Origin: Flavobacteriaceae bacterium
GTDB taxonomy: Bacteria > Bacteroidota > Bacteroidia > Flavobacteriales > Flavobacteriaceae
Length of the DNA stretch: 53,591 bases
Direction: 5' to 3'
Assembly: GCA_017858055.1 (NCBI GenBank)
Contig: JAFMCA010000014.1
Coordinates: forward strand, 1-53,591
Shown: positions 16,086 through 23,792 of the stretch, one piece after another
Layout of the letters: each line of letters starts with the position of its first letter
How positions within the stretch are numbered: position 1 is the first letter of the stretch
Program-made: the position numbers and the translations under genes
Notes under the pieces: generated by a model
What the model saw: the letters and a program-made list of their open reading frames with translations, nothing else
The model's database searches: none
Told to the model about the DNA's origin: nothing

Positions 16086-16898
16086 ATGAAAAAACTATTC
16101 CTATCACTCTCTTTTTTATTGTGTTTTGTGATGTCAAATGCACAAAATACCATGACGTATGAATCTGTAACGTATATCAATGGACTCGGAATTTCTGATA
16201 TTCCTAGATTTATTGAACTTCATAAAAAGTTTGCTGACCTGGCTGCCGGTGAAAACCGAAAAGCCACAGGCCAATGGCTTTTTAGACACTGGTACGGTTC
16301 AGGACATGCTTTTGTTCTCTATGATCAATACGATTCTATGGAAGACTATATGACGGATTCAGATTTGTATTTAGAAAACATCAAATTAAAAGTTGATGCT
16401 TTAAAAGATGAAAATGAAAAAGAAGCCATTAAAAAAGATTGGGCTGAATACCGTGCTTTTTCCGATGGACACACCGATGAAATTCGTGGAGCGAGTTCAG
16501 AGACAGGATTTTTAACCGTAGAAAATGTCAATTTCGATGTTCCTTTTGTCATGGTGGTCGGAAGATATAATTCTTCTGGAAGTTGGACCAAGATGGGGAA
16601 TGCATTTTTCGATTGGAGAATCAAACCTGAAATCGATGCAGGTACCTCCATAGCAGGAGGTGTTTCCTATCATTATATGGGTTCAGGACCTGAGGTAGAA
16701 GTTTGGCAATGTTATAACTCCCTCGTAGATTTTGCAACAGCGGTTTCCACTCCTTCAGAACAATCTGATGCCGCTAAAGAATCAAGTAAAACTTTCTGGA
16801 GTTTAGTAAGCGGTGGTCATGAAGACCAAATTTATCTGCATATCGGACATTTTAATTTAGATAAAGGGGTCTTTGATTTGGCAGGAGCAAATAAATAA
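16086..16898 (+). CDS. Secreted protein of unknown function, similar in plan to 13083-13829
   Basis: A 270-residue exported protein with a signal peptide (MKKLFLSLSFLLCFVMSNAQ). The mature part again looks like two halves, each with a starting strand (YESVTYINGLG; VPFVMVVGRYNSS), a helix rich in charged residues, and an aromatic strand end (GHAFVLYDQYDSMEDY; EVEVWQCYNSLVDFATA). FRHWYGSG and SYHYMGSG stand at matching places in the two halves, which supports an internal duplication. There are no Cys pairs or recognisable catalytic motifs. TACTTTAT about 30 bp upstream may be its -7 element, and a strong terminator follows, so it is a single-gene unit. Function unknown; ABM-like binding or ring-cleaving roles are only a guess. 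Confidence 0.75.
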   Translation: MKKLFLSLSFLLCFVMSNAQNTMTYESVTYINGLGISDIPRFIELHKKFADLAAGENRKATGQWLFRHWYGSGHAFVLYDQYDSMEDYMTDSDLYLENIKLKVDALKDENEKEAIKKDWAEYRAFSDGHTDEIRGASSETGFLTVENVNFDVPFVMVVGRYNSSGSWTKMGNAFFDWRIKPEIDAGTSIAGGVSYHYMGSGPEVEVWQCYNSLVDFATAVSTPSEQSDAAKESSKTFWSLVSGGHEDQIYLHIGHFNLDKGVFDLAGANK

Positions 16899-16914
16899 AT
16901 TCTTTAAAAAAATG

Positions 16915-16946
16915 AATACCCTCCCCAAAAAGGAGGGTTTTTTTTA
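16915..16946 (+). terminator. Strong rho-independent terminator
   Basis: CCCTCC (16919-16924) pairs with GGAGGG (16932-16937) and is followed by eight T. It ends the unit of the secreted protein at 16086 and may also stop leftward transcripts of the DoxX-like gene. Confidence 0.85.
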
Positions 16947-16956
16947 TTGGGTCTAC

Positions 16957-17346
16957 CTAAGCAGCTACTTGGAAAGTATTTTTCTGAAGGTATACAATTC
17001 CCAAACTAAAAACCAACATCAATCCTGCGGGGAGAAATTTAATGGTTTCATCCTCTACACTGTAATGCATATAAATCGCACCAAGCATCAGGACAGCCAT
17101 CAAGGCTGAGGAAGGGACTAGAATTTTTTCTTTAAATAAACCAAAAAGTAAGCCGATTGCAGCCAGAACTTTTAATCCACCAATAACATAAACCATGGTT
17201 TCGCTAAGTCCGTATACAGCAAATTCTTCGATCATGTTGGATGCATTTCCACCTCGATATAGTGTCGAACGATCAAAACGGAAAAACCAAACATTAAGAA
17301 CTACAAGAGATACTGCTAAAGAGAGTATGTATTTTAAAATTTTCAT
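16957..17346 (-). CDS. DoxX-like small membrane protein
   Basis: A 129-residue protein with four hydrophobic segments at about 5-22, 50-72, 77-95 and 105-122, the layout of DoxX/DoxD-like proteins. SETMVYVIGGLKVLAAIGLLFG is split by the family-typical Gly-rich second helix, and a conserved 'G-LKVL-A-GLL' pattern is visible. DoxX proteins have been linked to quinone or sulfur redox and to membrane oxidative stress, but the role here is open. It ends next to the terminator of the gene to its left and is divergent from the GH16 gene. Confidence 0.75.
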   Translation of the reverse strand: MKILKYILSLAVSLVVLNVWFFRFDRSTLYRGGNASNMIEEFAVYGLSETMVYVIGGLKVLAAIGLLFGLFKEKILVPSSALMAVLMLGAIYMHYSVEDETIKFLPAGLMLVFSLGIVYLQKNTFQVAA

Positions 17347-17458
17347 GGGATTACTTTATTGCATTTTTATAAAGGTAGAAAAAATAATAGGCGATTCCCC
17401 AAACTCTTTGTTTTTTGATATTCATACAGTTCTGTGCTTCAAACCTCGTAGCTTTTTC

Positions 17459-17466
17459 TAACTTTG
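17459..17466 (+). promoter_or_regulatory. Candidate -7 promoter element of the GH16 gene
   Basis: TAACTTTG matches TAnnTTTG exactly and lies 39 bp before the ATG of the glycoside hydrolase gene. No exact TTG is seen at -33. Confidence 0.5.
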
Positions 17467-17505
17467 AACAATAGAAATCCATAACCCTTTTTAACAACAC
17501 CGCTC

Positions 17506-18303
17506 ATGTATCGATTTTTGACCCTACTTTTACTCCTCTTTCTCGGTTCTTGTTCTCAACAAAAAACAACCGAACCCGAATATACCTTGGTTTGGAGTGA
17601 TGAATTTGAACAAGAGGAGAACAAAGTCAATACGGCAAAATGGTTTCAAGAAACCGTAGCTCCAAATAACGGTTCTTGGTATAATAATGAGCGTCAACAT
17701 TATACTGACCGAGAGGACAATGCCCAAGTTAGTGAAGGATCACTCAAAATTATCGCAAAAAAAGAAGACTACAGCCATTCAGGGACTACCCAACCCTACA
17801 CCTCAGCACGGCTTAATTCAAAATTTTCATTTACCTATGGTAAAGTAGTGGTTCGGGCAAAACTCCCAAGAGCACAAGGAACCTGGCCTGCTATTTGGAC
17901 GCTAGGAAGTAATCTAGAAACTGTAGGTTGGCCAGGCTGTGGTGAGATCGATATTATGGAACAGCTTTTTGAAGATTTTGACATGATTCAATGTGCCGTT
18001 CACACCCCCGCCACTTTTGGGGATCAAACTATTGTAAAGCAAGTAGCGGTGAGCGATGTAACCCAAAATTTTCACGAATACGGCCTCGAATGGACACCCG
18101 AAAAACTTGAATTCTTTGTGGATGATCAAGTTTATTTTACCTACAGTCCCGAAATAAAAACTTTAGAAAATTGGCCCTATTTCAATGACCAATATATCCT
18201 TCTAAATATCGCCATGGGGGGAAACCTCGGTGGAGAAATCGATCCAAACTTCAGTCAAGATACAATGGAAGTTGATTTTGTAAGAGTTTATCAGAAAAGA
18301 TAA
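17506..18303 (+). CDS. GH16 family endo-beta-glucanase lipoprotein (laminarinase-like)
   Basis: A 265-residue glycoside hydrolase family 16 enzyme. The signal ends in a lipobox (LGSC, Cys16). The catalytic strand GEIDIME runs from 146 to 152: Glu147 nucleophile, Asp149 and Glu152 acid/base, with the beta-bulge ExDxxE form typical of laminarinases. Substrate-cleft residues are visible in WPAIWTLG, and the C-terminus carries DFVRVYQK. Length fits a catalytic domain alone, with no binding module. It would cut beta-1,3(1,4)-glucan such as laminarin at the cell surface. There is no SusC/D pair next to it, so uptake of products must be encoded elsewhere. Agarase or carrageenase specificity is less likely but not excluded. 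Confidence 0.92.
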   Translation: MYRFLTLLLLLFLGSCSQQKTTEPEYTLVWSDEFEQEENKVNTAKWFQETVAPNNGSWYNNERQHYTDREDNAQVSEGSLKIIAKKEDYSHSGTTQPYTSARLNSKFSFTYGKVVVRAKLPRAQGTWPAIWTLGSNLETVGWPGCGEIDIMEQLFEDFDMIQCAVHTPATFGDQTIVKQVAVSDVTQNFHEYGLEWTPEKLEFFVDDQVYFTYSPEIKTLENWPYFNDQYILLNIAMGGNLGGEIDPNFSQDTMEVDFVRVYQKR

Positions 18304-18305
18304 AA

Positions 18306-18325
18306 GACACCCGCTAAGGGTTTTA
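18306..18325. terminator. Possible bidirectional terminator between convergent genes
   Basis: ACCC (18309-18312) pairs with GGGT (18318-18321) around a 5-nt loop, with A-rich left and T-rich right flanks. Short stem, so only moderate support. Confidence 0.4.
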
Positions 18326-19888
18326 TTTCTTCAACAATACTTCTCCTGATTTAATTGGATAAAAAACACCTTCTTCTACTGCCAATTTCCCATTGATCAA
18401 GACATAGAGAATACCCTCTGAATATTGATGCGGTGTTTCAAAAGTGGCTTTATCGATAACCGTTTTTGGATCAAAAATGGTGAGGTCTGCTTTTTTGCCT
18501 TCTACTATATGACCTCGATCCTCCAAACCCATAACATTTGCTGGCAACAGTGTCATTTTATGAATGGCTTCTTGAAGAGTCAATACGCTTCGTTCACGAA
18601 CATACTCTCCCAACACTCTAGGAAAAGTGCCATACCATCTCGGATGTGGATGTCCATCACCGAGTTTAACCAAGCGGCCGTCTGAGGCAATCATTGTCTG
18701 GGGGTGTTTCATAATATTGACAACGTCTTTTTCGTCCATGGCATGAAAAATACAACTTGCCCCTCCCTTGATTTGTGCCTCTATAACCAAATCAGCGCCG
18801 TTTTCTAGGGTGGGTTGTAGCCCTCTTAATTCAGTCCAAAATTTTAACGTTTTACCTTCCAATTCAGGCATCCAACTCACTTTTGCAAACTGGATTCGGT
18901 CCAAATCATCTCCACCTCGATCGTTTAGGATATTAAATATGATTCCGTTTTTAATACTATCTCGTAGTTTGGGGTTGTCCAATCGTTGAATGAATTCTTT
19001 ATTTCCTCCCGCTCTAGCCCAACTCGGTATCAAGACAGAAATTCCTGTATAACTTGCATTGTAAGGGTATTGATCCATCATGATGTCTAGACCCTTTGCC
19101 CGTGCTTGATCTACCATGGCTAAGGTTTTGTTACTCATTCCCCACATAGGCTTTCCGATGACCTTATGATGGGTTAAAACCACAGGAATAGTTGCTTTTT
19201 CAGAAATGGTTAGGGCCTCCGAAACAGAAGCCAAAACTTCTAAACCTTCATCGCGGAGATGGGAAGTGTATATTCCACCTCTTTTGGAAGCTTCTTTGGA
19301 AAGTTCAATAACCTCTGAAACCTCAGAAAAACTACCTGGTAAATATTTTAGTCCTGTAGAAATTCCAAAGGCACCCTCTTCCATAGCCTTAGCTACCAAA
19401 GCTTTCATTTCCTCCAGTTCCTCATCTGTTGGCTTTCTGTTGTCTAAATTCATTACTTGGGATCGAATGGAATTGTGTCCTACCAAAAAACCAACATTCA
19501 TCCCAACACCAAGTTGTTTTAAACTATCTACATAAATCCCAAAAGGCGTCGGACCATTTCCATCTGGACCTCCTAAACTCGTAGTAACTCCCTGACGGAT
19601 ATGGCTTTCACAGTCGGAGAGTTCAAAAATGGGTTCTAAATGTGCATGAAGATCAATAAACCCAGGAGCTACTGCCAAGCCTTTGGCATCAATACTCTTT
19701 ACCGCCTGATACCCAGATAATTCCCCTACTTTTACAATGAAGTCCCCTCGAATCCCAATATCGATTTTTTGAGGTTCATTTAAGCTTCCATCATAAACGG
19801 TCCCATTAAGGATCAATAGATCGAATTCGGGTTCAATTTCGCAACTGAAAAAAAATACCATAACTAAGAAAAAAAGGATCCGTTTCAT
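18323..19888 (-). CDS. N-acyl-D-amino-acid deacylase family amidohydrolase (lipoprotein)
   Basis: A 521-residue metal-dependent amidohydrolase. The lipobox FFFSC ends at Cys16. The first metal-ligand motif is DLHAHLEP with His81 and His83. GAFGISTGLKYLPG, YTSHLRDEG and VLTHHKVIG supply the usual ligand positions of the D-aminoacylase group, and a late Asp lies in MIASDGRL. The C-terminal composite beta-domain (GHIVEGKKADLTIFDP) is present. Such enzymes remove acyl groups from N-acyl-D-amino acids or D-glutamates, a plausible peptidoglycan-scavenging role in the periplasm. Dihydropyrimidinase-like or dipeptidase activity cannot be excluded. Divergent from the tiny membrane-protein gene at 19986. 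Confidence 0.88.
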   Translation of the reverse strand: MKRILFFLVMVFFFSCEIEPEFDLLILNGTVYDGSLNEPQKIDIGIRGDFIVKVGELSGYQAVKSIDAKGLAVAPGFIDLHAHLEPIFELSDCESHIRQGVTTSLGGPDGNGPTPFGIYVDSLKQLGVGMNVGFLVGHNSIRSQVMNLDNRKPTDEELEEMKALVAKAMEEGAFGISTGLKYLPGSFSEVSEVIELSKEASKRGGIYTSHLRDEGLEVLASVSEALTISEKATIPVVLTHHKVIGKPMWGMSNKTLAMVDQARAKGLDIMMDQYPYNASYTGISVLIPSWARAGGNKEFIQRLDNPKLRDSIKNGIIFNILNDRGGDDLDRIQFAKVSWMPELEGKTLKFWTELRGLQPTLENGADLVIEAQIKGGASCIFHAMDEKDVVNIMKHPQTMIASDGRLVKLGDGHPHPRWYGTFPRVLGEYVRERSVLTLQEAIHKMTLLPANVMGLEDRGHIVEGKKADLTIFDPKTVIDKATFETPHQYSEGILYVLINGKLAVEEGVFYPIKSGEVLLKK

Positions 19889-19985
19889 AAGGCACCAGAG
19901 CAGCTTGGTTCCTAAATGTACAAAAAATGACTTTTATGAAATAATAAAATCGGAATCCTTATCTTCGCTGAAATCTATATTTATT

Positions 19986-20075
19986 ATGACCATTAAAGGT
20001 GTTGCTGTAGTTGTAATTGTTACCATGATTCTTGTACTTGCTTTCCTCTTGAAGGATATGGCAAAATCAAAATAA
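19986..20075 (+). CDS. Tiny single-pass membrane protein, 29 residues
   Basis: The frame opens MTIKGVAVVVIVTMILVLAF and ends LLKDMAKSK: one hydrophobic helix of about 18 residues with a positively charged tail, so probably inserted N-out/C-in. TATCTTCG about 20 bp upstream is a near match to the -7 element. It lies 61 bp before arsR and in the same direction. Composition is strongly non-random, but size is at the limit of what sequence alone can support. No function assigned. Confidence 0.45.
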   Translation: MTIKGVAVVVIVTMILVLAFLLKDMAKSK

Positions 20076-20103
20076 TTTTTTTACAAAAAATTGCTAGAAT
20101 TTT

Positions 20104-20139
20104 TTGTTTGTCCAATTCATATTGTAATATTGCAATATG
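20104..20139 (+). promoter_or_regulatory. arsR promoter with palindromic candidate operator
   Basis: TTG (20104-20106) and TAATATTG (20125-20132) are spaced by 18 bp and fit the Bacteroidota promoter with one mismatch. Three half-sites overlap it: CATATTG (20118-20124), AATATTG (20126-20132) and CAATATG (20133-20139); ATATTGCAATAT (20127-20138) is a perfect 12-bp palindrome. The last half-site includes the arsR ATG. This is a natural autoregulatory site for the metalloregulator. Confidence 0.55.
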
Positions 20140-20466
20140 GGAATAACAAAAACGGAAGGCTTTCCTTCTAAGGTTACCGATGCAGCACTGGTATTTAAAG
20201 CACTCGGTCATCCGGCACGTTTAGCGATTATGGAATATCTAGCAAACAGCACCTCTTGTATTTGTAACGATATTGTAGATCAAATTCCTCTCGCTCAACC
20301 TACCATCTCACGACATCTTTCGGAATTGAAAAAAGTAGGGCTGATCCAGGGTACTATAGAAGGTAAAAATACTTGCTATTGCATCGATCAAAAAAGATGG
20401 GCAGAACTCAAAAAGCTAATCAACGAATTTTGTATTCCCCAAAACAATGTAACTCAATCTTGCTAA
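20137..20466 (+). CDS. arsR: ArsR-family metalloregulatory repressor
   Basis: A 109-residue winged-helix repressor. KALGHPARLAIMEYL (21-35) opens the DNA-binding domain, AQPTISRHLSELKKVGLI (53-70) is the recognition helix and wing, and SCICNDIV (40-47) supplies a Cys-x-Cys pair (41, 43) where classical ArsR proteins have CVCDL. Further Cys at 80, 82, 99 and 109 could complete a thiol site for As(III) or a similar metal(loid). It heads a probable operon with the DUF6428 gene (20 bp) and the CX5R phosphatase gene (24 bp). Its start overlaps a palindrome likely to be its own operator. Confidence 0.88.
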   Translation: MGITKTEGFPSKVTDAALVFKALGHPARLAIMEYLANSTSCICNDIVDQIPLAQPTISRHLSELKKVGLIQGTIEGKNTCYCIDQKRWAELKKLINEFCIPQNNVTQSC

Positions 20467-20486
20467 CCACTCAAACTTGACAACTC

Positions 20487-20939
20487 ATGAAACTATCCGA
20501 ATTTAAATCCCACCTAAATCAAATGGAAACTGTTCAATTTGTACTACCCAATGGAAGCCTTATTCCGCCTCACTTTCATATTACGGAAGTAGGACAAATT
20601 GAAAAACGCTTTATTGACTGTGGCGGTGTACTCAGAAAGGAATCCGTAATCAATTTCCAATTATTTACTGCAGATGATTATGACCATCGTTTAAGTGTCT
20701 CTAAACTGAAAGGCTTATTGGAAAAATCCGAAAAAGCTCTTCTTTTGGATGACTTAGAAATCGAAGTAGAATACCAATCGGATACCATTGGGAAATACGG
20801 TTTGGATTTTGAAGAAGGCCGTTTGAACTTGCTTTCTACTCAAACAGCCTGTCTTGCCTCCGATCAATGTGGCATCCCAGCTCGATCAAAAACTGCCGCA
20901 GTGGTAAATCAGTGCACGCCGGGTTCGGGTTGCTGTTAA
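20487..20939 (+). CDS. DUF6428-type protein of arsenic operons
   Basis: A 150-residue cytoplasmic protein. The core with LPNGSLIPPHFHITEVG, RFIDCGGVLR and TADDYDHRLSVSKL matches what I know as DUF6428, commonly placed between arsR and an arsenate-reductase-like gene in Bacteroidota. The His-x-His in PPHFHITE and several Cys (CGG; TACLASDQCG; a final CTPGSGCC tail) suggest metal(loid) binding, with the C-terminal tail as a likely thiol site. Biochemical function unknown. Family recall is from memory of operon context; the Cys/His pattern is seen directly. Confidence 0.75.
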   Translation: MKLSEFKSHLNQMETVQFVLPNGSLIPPHFHITEVGQIEKRFIDCGGVLRKESVINFQLFTADDYDHRLSVSKLKGLLEKSEKALLLDDLEIEVEYQSDTIGKYGLDFEEGRLNLLSTQTACLASDQCGIPARSKTAAVVNQCTPGSGCC

Positions 20940-20963
20940 TAACGCATTTTCAATATCAATTTC

Positions 20964-21569
20964 ATGTTCGAAAAACTCAATTTAACCATCGCCTCAGCAA
21001 TACAACAAAACATTGACCAAGACAGAAAAACCCAACTACAAGTTTTGATCGATTATATACAGGAGAAAGTGAATTCAAAAGAAGAGGTTCGTTTAAATTT
21101 TATTTGTACCCACAATTCAAGAAGAAGTCAGTTTTCTCAAATCTGGGCGCAGACAGCGGCAGCTTTTTATTCTATTGATGTCGACTGTTTTTCGGGTGGA
21201 GTTGAAGTTACCGCTTTTAACGAACGGGCTGTTGCTTCCATAATGCGCAGTGGTTTTAGGGTTCAATCTGAAGGAAAAATAAATCCACATTACCGCATAC
21301 AGTTCTCCGAAGACTCGGAGCCTATACTCGCTTTTTCAAAACTGTATGATGATGAAGTAAACCCCAAAGACCCTTTTGCTGCGGTAATGACCTGTGCACA
21401 CGCGGATGAGAATTGCCCTTTTATTCCCTCCTCGGATCGTCGAATTGCTGTCCGTTATGAAGATCCAAAAGCATTTGACGACAGCCCGTTGGAGGAAGCA
21501 AAATACGATGAACGCTCACTCCAAATCGCTTCAGAAATGTTCTATGTATTTCGTCAAATTAAATCTTAG
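20964..21569 (+). CDS. Low-molecular-weight phosphatase/arsenate reductase-like protein
   Basis: A 201-residue protein of the low-molecular-weight tyrosine phosphatase fold. The P-loop FICTHNSRRSQ holds the CX5R signature (Cys48 to Arg54). Later Cys occur in MTCAHADENCPF, which could act as resolving thiols in an ArsC-type (thioredoxin-linked) cycle. An Asp in this region could serve as general acid. Third gene of the ars-type run. The protein is longer than the 130-residue classical ArsC, with an N-terminal helical extension of about 40 residues. Arsenate reduction is the inferred role from context; a protein phosphatase is the alternative. Confidence 0.8.
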   Translation: MFEKLNLTIASAIQQNIDQDRKTQLQVLIDYIQEKVNSKEEVRLNFICTHNSRRSQFSQIWAQTAAAFYSIDVDCFSGGVEVTAFNERAVASIMRSGFRVQSEGKINPHYRIQFSEDSEPILAFSKLYDDEVNPKDPFAAVMTCAHADENCPFIPSSDRRIAVRYEDPKAFDDSPLEEAKYDERSLQIASEMFYVFRQIKS

Positions 21570-21610
21570 GAAATATCCCTCTACTTTTTTATTTTTAAAA
21601 AAAATTCAAG

Positions 21611-21892
21611 TTGTCTAAACAATTTCCATACCTAGCCTTCGCACCCATGTCCTTATTGTTTATTCCTCTCATTGGAATGCAATTTTCAGAAGAAGTTCAA
21701 TGGTCTCTTTTTGATTTTATCACCATGGGAGTTTTGCTATTTTGCTTAGGTATAGGAATTCATTTTATTGTAAAAAAAACCACCCAATTTAAAAAACGAT
21801 TTCTCTTTATATCCCTTACCATTGCACTTTTTTTGCTACTCTGGGCAGAGTTCGCCGTAGGTGTATTTGGCTCTCCCTTGGCAGGGAATTGA
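21611..21892 (+). CDS. Small integral membrane protein, unknown
   Basis: A 93-residue protein with three hydrophobic segments (about 8-24, 33-53 and 64-86), ending WAEFAVGVFGSPLAG, a pattern I have the impression of seeing in conserved small flavobacterial membrane proteins. The start appears to be TTG (21611), because the next in-frame ATG would remove part of the first segment (FPYLAFAPM). It follows the phosphatase gene by 41 bp and may belong to the same unit, but it is far too short to be an arsenite pump. Confidence 0.65.
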   Translation: MSKQFPYLAFAPMSLLFIPLIGMQFSEEVQWSLFDFITMGVLLFCLGIGIHFIVKKTTQFKKRFLFISLTIALFLLLWAEFAVGVFGSPLAGN

Positions 21893-21938
21893 GTTCTTTA
21901 TCCTACTGTTTATGTCCACTTAATATTACTGCTAAATT

Positions 21939-22100
21939 ATGAAATCAATTTTTATCATTTTTTCGCTCTTTATCCTTCTAAATGCATCCACTTCTTGTGC
22001 TGTTTTAAAAAATCAATCTCCTCAAAAAAAGACTTCAAAAATTGAACTCCCTCCGGATACTGCCTCCAATAAATATTCTAGGAAGAGAAATCAGGAATAG
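21939..22100 (+). CDS. Small lipoprotein, 53 residues
   Basis: The frame opens MKSIFIIFSLFILLNASTSC, a signal peptide ending in a lipobox-like TSC (Cys20), followed by a short Lys/Pro/Ser-rich tail ending SRKRNQE. A mature part of about 33 residues anchored by lipid is typical of small periplasmic lipoproteins. No relatives recognised. It lies alone between the small membrane protein and the NTF2-like gene. Confidence 0.5.
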   Translation: MKSIFIIFSLFILLNASTSCAVLKNQSPQKKTSKIELPPDTASNKYSRKRNQE

Positions 22101-22224
22101 TTAATGCTCAGAAAAACTTAGTTTCAGGATAATCAAAAGGATAAACTTAGGTTGGGGACCCAAAAGGATTCGAATTTTTCAAAAAAAAAGAGTATCTTGA
22201 GGACAAACCATAAATCAATTTTAA

Positions 22225-23151
22225 ATGAAAACAATTCAATTTTTTTCAATCCTATTTATTCTACCCCTATGGGTCGCTGCTCAAAAAAATGTAAATGGGA
22301 AAGTGTACGACAAACATCCTGCAATAGAAATTACAAATGCTTTTAACGATGCGTATGTTAGCGGTGATGTCGATAAATTAAAATCTTTAGTTTCGGAGGA
22401 TTTTAAAATGTGGGATATGATGACCAATAACCCCAATTATAAAATTGGTGATTTTAATACGCTCCTCGGTCAGGTGAACTTTATCAAAAATAACCTGGTT
22501 CATGCTAGCATCACAAACAGAGGGAGTGCCTATTCTGACGCCATAGAATACAAAAAAGACGGACTTCATGTACTCACCTATCAGCTGTTTACAGCTTGGG
22601 ACAAAGACAACGGGTTTAAAATTAAAACTCCTAGAAACAGCACCTTTATTTTTAATGAGGAGGGAACAAAAATCCGAAGATTGTTATGGGAAGACAATAA
22701 AGCGGCATGGCAAAAATGGAATTTATCTAGAGAAACCATAAAAAATGGAACCCTCTATAAAGATCATCCTCTACTTGCAAAAGTACGAAAGGTATACTAT
22801 AATTTGGAACGAGGTAATATTGAGGAAACCTTTAAAGACTTCTCAGAAAATGCTCGAATATACGACAGCAATTTAATCGATAAAGAATTCGTTACTTTGG
22901 CAGAACACAAAGAAAATGCCAATTCAATTTTTAGTATGTTTGAGATACTCTCTTTAGATGAAGTGGGGTATCCCGATTATTTGGATTATGAAGGAAGTGG
23001 AGGTGTTTCTTTGTCGTGGATGAAATTCACTCTTAAAAACAAAAAGACAGGAAAGATTATAAACATGCCCGTACACAGTCAAATGTGGTTTAATGAAGAA
23101 GGTACCATTATGAGAGAGGACCTATATTACAATGCAAACCTTCTTAACTAA
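22225..23151 (+). CDS. Secreted protein with two NTF2/SnoaL-like domains
   Basis: A 308-residue exported protein with a signal peptide ending WVAAQ at about residue 20. Two NTF2-like halves can be seen: residues about 30-165 (HPAIEITNAFNDAYVSGDVDKL, then FKMWDMMTNN and LHVLTYQLFTAW) and 180-308 (HPLLAKVRKVYYNLERGNIEETF, then ARIYDSNL and MPVHSQMWFNEEGTIMRED). The parallel HP...K/V...Y...G openings and the FNEEGT repeated near the end of both halves support internal duplication. No catalytic residue can be assigned. Likely binds or converts a small hydrophobic ligand in the periplasm; function unknown. Confidence 0.75.
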   Translation: MKTIQFFSILFILPLWVAAQKNVNGKVYDKHPAIEITNAFNDAYVSGDVDKLKSLVSEDFKMWDMMTNNPNYKIGDFNTLLGQVNFIKNNLVHASITNRGSAYSDAIEYKKDGLHVLTYQLFTAWDKDNGFKIKTPRNSTFIFNEEGTKIRRLLWEDNKAAWQKWNLSRETIKNGTLYKDHPLLAKVRKVYYNLERGNIEETFKDFSENARIYDSNLIDKEFVTLAEHKENANSIFSMFEILSLDEVGYPDYLDYEGSGGVSLSWMKFTLKNKKTGKIINMPVHSQMWFNEEGTIMREDLYYNANLLN

Positions 23152-23307
23152 TCGTTATGTTACTCCCAACAAAAGAGATAAAATACTGTATGGGGATTGC
23201 GCAGCCTAGCTGTCAAGTGCAATTCCCGCTATAATAAATATACTAACCCATAAAATGGACTTTAAACCAATTCCATCTCCTTTAGTCTAAGGAACATTAC
23301 TTTATTT

Positions 23308-23763
23308 ATGATAAAAATTACCGATAACAGATCTTCTTGCCCCCTAAGTACGGCTCTTGAAATTATTGGAGATCAATGGAGTCTTATTCTTATCAGAAAT
23401 TTATTCATGCAACAAACTACATTTTCTGAATTTCGTGAAGGTCCTGAAAAAATCTCAACCAATATCCTCACAGATCGTTTAAAACGCTTAAAAAAATTTC
23501 AGATAATTGATTTTGTTACCCATCCCAATAACAAAAAAGTCAAAATATACTTTCTCAAAGATGCTGGAATAGACCTATACCCTATGATTTATGAGCTCTC
23601 CATTTGGGGTAAAAAATACTTTGAAATGGAATTTCATCCCATAGCAATCGATTGGTTTAAAGCTGCAGAAGGAAGAGATGCAACTGAATTAATCGCTGAG
23701 ATCTCAGAGGAATATAAAAGTTTTAGAGATCAATTTCTGCAAAAACAGAAAGTCTCTTTATAA
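23308..23763 (+). CDS. HxlR-family transcriptional regulator
   Basis: A 151-residue winged-helix protein. The HxlR signature is complete: conserved Cys in SSCPLSTALEIIGDQWSL, recognition region ISTNILTDRLKRLKK, and wing HPNNKKVKIYFL. It is longer than minimal HxlR proteins by about 35 residues at the C-terminus. It lies 29 bp upstream of the methyltransferase gene and in the same direction, so the two may be one unit. A paralogue sits at 33712-34182. Regulators of this family often respond to thiols, quinones or aldehydes through the N-terminal Cys. Confidence 0.9.
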   Translation: MIKITDNRSSCPLSTALEIIGDQWSLILIRNLFMQQTTFSEFREGPEKISTNILTDRLKRLKKFQIIDFVTHPNNKKVKIYFLKDAGIDLYPMIYELSIWGKKYFEMEFHPIAIDWFKAAEGRDATELIAEISEEYKSFRDQFLQKQKVSL

Positions 23764-23792
23764 AGTAATTTGGTCTCCATCAAATCAAAAGC

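Noticed and set aside
10363-19888. Polysaccharide utilisation locus
   Set aside because: GH16, SASA and esterase genes are present, but no SusC/SusD pair, sulfatase or hybrid regulator is seen.
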